Positions 58,020 through 64,000 of a stretch of 64,000 nucleotides of DNA are shown one piece after another (the stretch's first letter is position 1; every line of letters starts with the position of its first letter). The notes beneath the pieces are model-generated. The model saw only the letters and a list, made by a program, of their open reading frames with translations, was not told the DNA's origin and searched no databases. A program made the translations under genes and the position numbers. This DNA comes from Pieris napi (lineage: Eukaryota > Arthropoda > Insecta > Lepidoptera > Pieridae). Where the stretch lies: NCBI RefSeq assembly GCF_905475465.1, contig NC_062245.1, positions 5,766,001 to 5,830,000 on the forward strand, in the 5' to 3' direction.

Positions 58020-58170
58020 TTATTTAGTTAGTTTTAGTTTTAGTGTGCTTCTCCACACGAAACTACCTTTTGGAAGGGGCATCTCATCATCTTTATATTT
58101 TATTTTTTTTTGACGTTCAAAAGTGCCATTATAGATGGTCTAATTGAAATAAATGATTTGACTTTGACTA
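58020..58170 (+). mobile_element. LINE 3' tail
   Basis: TTTGACGTTCAAAAGTGCCA, then TTGAAATAAATGATTTGACT with a short TTTGAC repeat, a 3'-UTR type I recall from lepidopteran LINEs. The 5' extent is uncertain. Confidence 0.5.
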
Positions 58171-59305
58171 TATAGATTTTAAATTTCGAACCATTCCTGT
58201 GCATATGCGTTATCATACGCGAGAAGCTAAGTTCACAAGTTGTGACAGGTGTTCCTTATCTGGCACTTTGGTATGTTATTTAAAATTTGAATAATAACTT
58301 TATCAACAATGTCGTACGATGTTCTTATCGGTAGCTTGCTTCAATAATACAAAGTGTTAAACGTATTTATTTTACAAATTTATGGGAAAATCCAATTCAA
58401 AGTTGCCAGAGTAACACTGGCTTTGCATTATTCAAAAACGTAATGTCTTAAGTATCAACTATTATAAAAGCCTCGCATGACTAACAATGTGCACTCTTGG
58501 GTATATTTACTTCATGTAACGGAAAGTGACAAAATTGTAAAATAAAGAAATGCATTGTGTTCTTTATGGCATCGGAGACTGATTCTCTTATTCGGAGAAC
58601 ACTCACTATACTGAATAGATTATTTAAATGAATGAATCCTAAATATAAAGAAAATATAAGATTATACAGAAACGTCATAAATAATAGTTTCCTAAATTCT
58701 TTAGCTCGAAGAAATGGAAGCCGGAAAATGGGGTATAATCTGTACACTATCCAAAACTGTTAAAATACTTCTAACTTCTACGATATTAGTTGGTCAACAC
58801 TGCACTACTATTCAAATTTTCTTAAAAACAGCAAAAGTTAACGGTAAGTATAAAATTGTATCACATTTTTAGGCATTACAATAAAACAAATTAATCTACA
58901 CTATTACACAAATGATAAAAAAAATGTACGTACTTATAAATCCTTGGCACTAATAAAAAAAAATAAATGTAATGTTTGTCTGCCTATACGCTCGTGATTA
59001 ACTGCCTCTGAGACTTATCTTGATGCCGAGTTGGGATCCAGGGGCGTGTAATCGTGGTTCAAAAATACGTTTGGAATAAAATATAGATTAGGACTTTGTA
59101 CGTAGAATACCAATGTAACGATATTGTTAGTGTAACGGATTTGAAACTAATTCTATAAGATTTCTAATTATTTCGTTTTTATTTTATTTTTGCTCTCAAA
59201 CATTACACATGTGACAATCAGATAGGTATAAATAATTTTTGAAACTGCTTATATTTCAGTAAATTTACGTAAAACCACGACGATACTACGATATACCGAA
59301 ACTTT
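58171..59305. other. No recognisable feature
   Basis: AT-rich DNA. Confidence 0.35.
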
Positions 59306-59309
59306 TTTT

Positions 59310-59450
59310 TATTTTTTTATTCATAAAAAAATTAAAATAAAAGAAACCCAAATAACACAATACATAAAAATTATAAGGGATGCAACAGGCGGCCTTATCG
59401 CTAATAAGCGATCTCTTCCTGGCAACCCTAGTTAAAAGGAAAAACTAAAT
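59310..59450 (-). mobile_element. LINE 3' fragment (minus strand)
   Basis: GATGCAACAGGCGGCCTTAT followed by CGCTAATAAGCGATCTCTTC, a GC-rich block I associate with lepidopteran retroelement 3' ends in reverse orientation. Boundaries approximate. Confidence 0.4.
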
Positions 59451-62400
59451 GTTATATAAAAAAAATATAGGATCTTAATCTAAAGTAAAAAAAATATATT
59501 AATAACTAAAAACTTAAAAGCTAATCTTACAGATTCGAACTTTTGTCAAAATCCATTCGGCAAATTTTGAGTAAATGCCGTTTCTATACGCATAAGGATT
59601 TTTTGAAACTTTATCTTTAATATTCCAATCAATGTACGTAAAACCACGACAACCTAATTATAAAAATATGTTAAACAGAGGATATACACGTGTAACTTAA
59701 GAAGGCGCAGCGCTAACCAGATCTCTACAACCTCCTCACAATCGAGTAGCCCTCAATCTATCGCAGCACACGCATCGCAGCACTCTTTGTATCGAAGAAG
59801 TGGCATAGTTCTGCCATTATTTAAAAAGTGACAATCAAAAGAACCCACGTCTGTTTCTGTTTCTAAGCCTACCAAATATCAAATTGTTTTTGAAACATTA
59901 TATAATTAATTACTTAATATTATGGTCTTCTGACTCCATAGACAGAAACAAATTTCTTCACTCTTCTTTTGGTGCCTCTCCATTACTCTTCAATAAGTAA
60001 GCCAAGAAGCTGAAGTTGGCCGTCAGTCTCGTGAAGCGTGTTGTCCTGTGCCAGATGCAGCAACTCTTCCGCAGTCGCAATACTCGTCCACTTTACGAAG
60101 CCATGATTTTTTTTACCAACACGCCTTGGATTTTACCCATTATAATTAATTGAAGGAGTTGGTACCGGTCATGGAGCAACACACAAAAAACTTTCCGTTG
60201 TTTAATGTTCTGCATAAGTTTTTTTTTTAGATAAATTTACAGAATAAACAAGCCTACATCACATATGTTTAACAGACCTTAGCAGATCCCTTATACTGGT
60301 AAAGCAGTAGCTTTACCAATAAACGTTTCTTTGACGTTTATTGGTAATGCTACCGCTCGCAAGAACACGCGGTGAGAAGTTTCATGCATCAATGTTGCCC
60401 ATAACATTAATTAAAAATTTTATCTTCTTCTTCTTCTTCGTGCCTGTCTTGAAAAGACCTAACCGATACGTCGACTGGCTGCCTCCACAGCACTGCTTTA
60501 TCCTCCGCTTGTCACAAGGCATTACGAATGTTGAGACCCATAATTGTCTTAATTTGGTCAGACTAATGGCTACATCGACTTATTTCTCCTACAATCATCC
60601 CTCCCTACCAGTTTGTCGAGACTATCCAGTTCACTCCTGGCACTATGGCGAAAGTAGCTAAGCACCTGTTTGAAATCATAGTTGACAGTTGTGTGATCTA
60701 TAGTTGGTTGAGAATGTATGTTTTTCTTATATACCGAAAGAGTATAGTATAAGTTACAATAAATTATTAAAAAAACGTTAGATAATTGTTTATTATTTAT
60801 ATTTTTTAAGTAAAAAGTTCAGATATCGTTTCGTGCCTAATTTCACGCGCACCAGCTACCATTATATAACCATTTATATCATACTGAAGACCAACAACAT
60901 AGCATTGATTGGTTTAGATTTGTACTGAAATAAAGGCTTTAGCACAAGATAGAGCATTTATAAGCAATGACTACACTTGTGTAAATCATACAGAATGTAT
61001 GTACTAAAGGCCCCAAGTAGTTCTAAAAAATCAGAATAATGATGAAATATTCAATTCTATGCCACAATAGTCATTTACAGCAGCAGCGGCAGCAGAATAA
61101 TTAAATAAATTAATAATTATAATATACTTTATTTATATTGTTCCATTACTTTACAGACGCTGGACACACTAGAACATTCATGTGTTGTGGATGAGGGATC
61201 TAGAAATTAACTAACTATAATTTAAACATACACTAACTATAACCTGAAGATTCATAGTGTGGTTGTTAGTAAAATAATTTTATTTTTGTATTTACTCCAA
61301 ACAAATTCCAACCGATTCGAAGATATATTTATTAACGTATCAATATTATGCCTATTATATTTCTAATGAAAGAGAATTTCTTGACAGGAAAAACGTTATA
61401 CACAACTCAAAAGAATCCGAAGGCTTTACGTAAACTTTTTACTTTAAAAAATTATTATACTTTGTTAAGTTTTAGTGCTCTCTGTGCATTATGTGCTCCC
61501 AGCCTTACGCTTGCAGTGAGCAAATACGGGTCGTATTGTGTACTTGTTGATTGTGATTCAATTAGGTTTCGTAATCTATATAATCAATAACACATATTTC
61601 TGTGAGTGTTTACAACATAAGTTTTTGTCAGTTCAAAACGCCTAAATATGCTATGTTTTAAAAGAAATACACTTTCTACTTATATAATATATTATGCATT
61701 AAAATATATATTTTCTATATTGCTCAATTGTAACTAAATTCGTAAATCACTTTAAATTTAATAATGGAAGAGAATTGATCGAGGTGACCTACTATTGTTT
61801 CCAAACCAGTGATTTTGGAATCACGTGGCACGAAGTTACGGCAAGCCTACAGTTTCATTACAAGCATTTTGTATTTAAAAATCGAACCCCGTATGTAAAA
61901 TAGAATGAATAAACATATATAATAACCATAATTTCATATGAACCAAGTAACACCAACCCTGTCATTGATAACCTTTCACCCATGTCGCAACCCTATTGGC
62001 GCTACACTAATTATCAATATAACACGCCAAATCAGTCATTATTATGTATAATTAACGACCAGATTCCTATGAACGTATTTTTTCTTTCGATAAGAATGTT
62101 TGTCTAGAGAAGATTGGAGTATGCAATTCACTTTGTAGTATAAATGGGCCTGCAATTATTTGGGAATTGAAAGTCAATTTAAACATGTCCCAATGTTATT
62201 CCTTACACTAAATACTTGCATTACATTACATTGGCTCAGGCAATCCTTATAAATTATTTGTATTAGGTTTACATAACATTGAGACGGAGGTATTCATAGC
62301 TTAGTTCTTTTTGTTATGATTATTTTCTCCATATTTCGTTCAGTTTATAATATTGTTGAAATATTTTTGGTTGCCGAGTACACTTACAGGATTTCTACCA

Positions 62401-62495
62401 GAACACCGTATTTTAAAACCAATACAGAGAGAGGAACTTCACCTTAGCACATGATAATGCTAGTATAAGAGTTATAGTAAGAATGTGATGGACTA
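59451..62495. other. No recognisable gene; one strong hairpin at 60308-60352
   Basis: TTACCAATAAACGT (60313-60326) and ACGTTTATTGGTAA (60334-60347) form a 14-bp perfect stem with a 7-nt loop, extendable with one mismatch. A minus-strand open stretch of about 48 codons at 60000-60145 (EELLHLAQDN) looks coding-like but has no start, splice context or family I know. Confidence 0.35.
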
Positions 62496-62514
62496 ACACT
62501 TAATCAGAGCGTAC

Positions 62515-62640
62515 TAATTCTTAAAAGGCCGGCAAAACACTCGCAGGCCGTCTGGCATTAAGTGTGTCCATGGGCGGTATCACTTAACATCAGTTGAGCC
62601 TTCTGCCCGTTCGTCCCCTGTTCTATAATTTTTTTATATG
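62515..62640 (+). mobile_element. 3' fragment of the Jockey/CR1-group LINE
   Basis: TTAAAAGGCCGGCAAAACAC, GTGTCCATGGGCGGTATCAC and the GTTCTATAA end, matching 19680-19795 of the full copy. Confidence 0.7.
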
Positions 62641-63780
62641 TTGTTATTTGAAATTCTGAAATATAGTAAAGTTATTCAAACATTTCGACATATTCAAACG
62701 TTTTTTGATTATCGATTAATCGATGTTCTTTAATATTTTTCTAAACAACTATTTCCACTTGTTTTTTACCTTTGATAACCATTCAATTGGCTATATTGTG
62801 TTTTACTTTGCCATTTCTTATACCCGTAAAATACAAGCGTTATCACAGAATGTAAAACATGACATGAAGGCGATGATGGATCACGAAATAACCCCTAATC
62901 AGCTTATCTGAACAACATAAGGTTTAAGAACCTAATTAACCTGGTTACGACAATAATTTACTTAAAAATCGAAATTAATATTTCCATGTATAGCTTTGTA
63001 ATATATATTCATATTCTTAAAACTATTTAGTTTGCCTCAGTTTTACAGGCTAGGCAGAATTGCTTAGTGAATTTTTTGTTATACCTTTTTTGCAATTTCG
63101 TTTCAATTTATTTTAGCCTGAACTCTTAGTGCAATATTCAGAGTCGAGGCTTAACGATATAGTATGATAACAACAACATAACAGGAACAATATTTGCCAC
63201 AAAACTTACAAAAATAAACATGTAATAATTACGAAATATTCACCGTTGAACTTTAAAAAAGTTATGGATTTGACATATGTGAAGACTCCCTTAGTGCTCG
63301 TATTCTTGTTCAAATGATAAAAGGCCGGACAATTCTCTTAAAAGGCTCTATATATCTCGAAGGGTGGCTGTAGTCGCATAACATTAGAACTGGCCATTTG
63401 CAGCTCATATGAAAAGGATATAGTATTCATTTAAATTTAGAACGTAGGTCACTGGGTAGGGTATGTAATAATAATAAAAAGCAATCCATATTTTTTGCTT
63501 TTAGTTGTATTTATAACTTTGGTCAAATAAGCTTTCCATTGCTTTTATGTAACAAAAATGACAGCACGAGATTCGTAGCGTAGAGTAGTCGGAGAAATTA
63601 TTTTTGACTGCTCTACGCCCTTTATTAATTAAATATTAATAAGTAGATAAGGTCAATTCTAAACTAAATCTCATCTGTCTCTTATGACAGCTAGCGTCAT
63701 CATAGTTCTTAATTAGTTTAGGGTAAGTCGGTCAAAATATATTTTTTATTGACTTTCATAAATAACTTTACATAATGAAT
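62641..63780. other. Mostly anonymous DNA; possible degraded LINE scrap at 63318-63400
   Basis: AAAAGGCCGGACAATTC with AAGGGTGGCTGTAGTCGC weakly resembles the LINE 3' end. An imperfect hairpin, GCGTAGAGTAGTC with GACTGCTCTACGC, lies at 63577-63619. Confidence 0.3.
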
Positions 63781-63794
63781 ATATTGCCTTGAAT

Positions 63795-64000
63795 CGTAAA
63801 AATAAAATAAAAAATAAAATATGTTTATTATGGAACATAAGATACATGTATCACTTATTCCACGTCATTAAATTTGAAGGCATCCCTACTCATCGGCAAA
63901 GAAGACAGAGGGTGTAGGCCGAGAGAAAAAGCCGGCGTAAAAAACTCTCGGTACTCTTTTAAAACAGCAAATCATCAAACAACACTTATTTAAAACAAAT
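63795..64000 (-). mobile_element. LINE 3' end (minus strand), continuing past the window
   Basis: Minus strand reads CGAGAGTTTTTTACGCCGGC, TCTCGGCCTACACCCTCTGT, then an AATAAACATATTTTATTTT tail. It resembles the tail at 53.9 kb in layout. The coding part, if any, lies to the right. Confidence 0.5.

Noticed and set aside
60000..60145. Minus-strand open stretch (about 48 codons, EELLHLAQDN) as an exon
   Set aside because: Looks coding-like but no acceptor/donor pair fits and I recognise no family; left as anonymous DNA.
61348..61590. 80-codon ORF
   Set aside because: No domain; ordinary AT-rich composition; expected by chance in a sequence of this size.

Overview
The window is AT-rich animal nuclear DNA, almost certainly from a moth or butterfly. 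The evidence is a spliced sugar-porter gene with canonical GT-AG introns, several short Helitrons of the lepidopteran type (TC start, CTAG end), tRNA-headed SINEs, and RTE, CR1/Jockey-like and mariner elements. There are no bacterial-type operons. I see no rRNA gene, no convincing tRNA gene and no CRISPR.

Layout. 1-2316 (minus): a 5' portion of an RTE-clade retrotransposon running off the left edge. 2.3-16 kb: mostly unrecognised AT-rich DNA with a tRNA SINE (4.2 kb), a decayed DD37D mariner (4.9-6.2 kb), a small MITE (6.25 kb), a Helitron 5' fragment (7.5 kb), a mariner-type MITE (9.4 kb) and a minute poly(A) retroposition footprint (10.95 kb). 16.4-19.8 kb (plus): a nearly complete Jockey/CR1-group LINE with one nonsense and two frameshift lesions; its 5'-truncated relatives recur at 14.4, 21.9, 43.6, 54.9 and 62.5 kb. 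25.3-27.0 kb: a TIR element with clustered TCAGATTA motifs. 28.0-28.5 kb: a foldback MITE. 29.2-32.7 kb (minus): an internally deleted CR1-like LINE whose ORF1 starts with a PHD-like finger. 33.7 kb: an orphan fragment of a retroelement coding end. 34.97-39.94 kb: a Helitron split by a full-length, apparently intact RTE element (35205-39790) with a 13-bp target duplication. 40.39-40.92 kb: about 76 uninterrupted heptamer repeats inside a MITE. 46.4-55.4 kb (minus): the only host gene I can build, a Tret1-like sugar/trehalose transporter with six coding exons (527 codons) and introns loaded with transposons. Intron 2 holds a 2-kb foldback element peppered with GCCGTACA motifs and nested in a MITE. 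55.4-64 kb: Helitron, LINE 3' tails and anonymous DNA.

The most interesting signals are recoding sites in the two RTE copies. Both lack an AUG ahead of the endonuclease. The intact right-hand copy ends ORF1 with a perfect -1 slippery heptamer (A AAA AAC) immediately before its stop, and ORF2 is open in exactly the -1 frame. The left-hand copy has ORF2 in the same frame as ORF1 behind one stop codon in the context CAA-TAA-CAA-TTA, which matches the type I (CAR-YYA) readthrough signal. Second are two unclassified DNA elements of similar build: TIRs, an apparent 3-bp TTA/TAA duplication and a private 8-mer repeated in both orientations near the ends.
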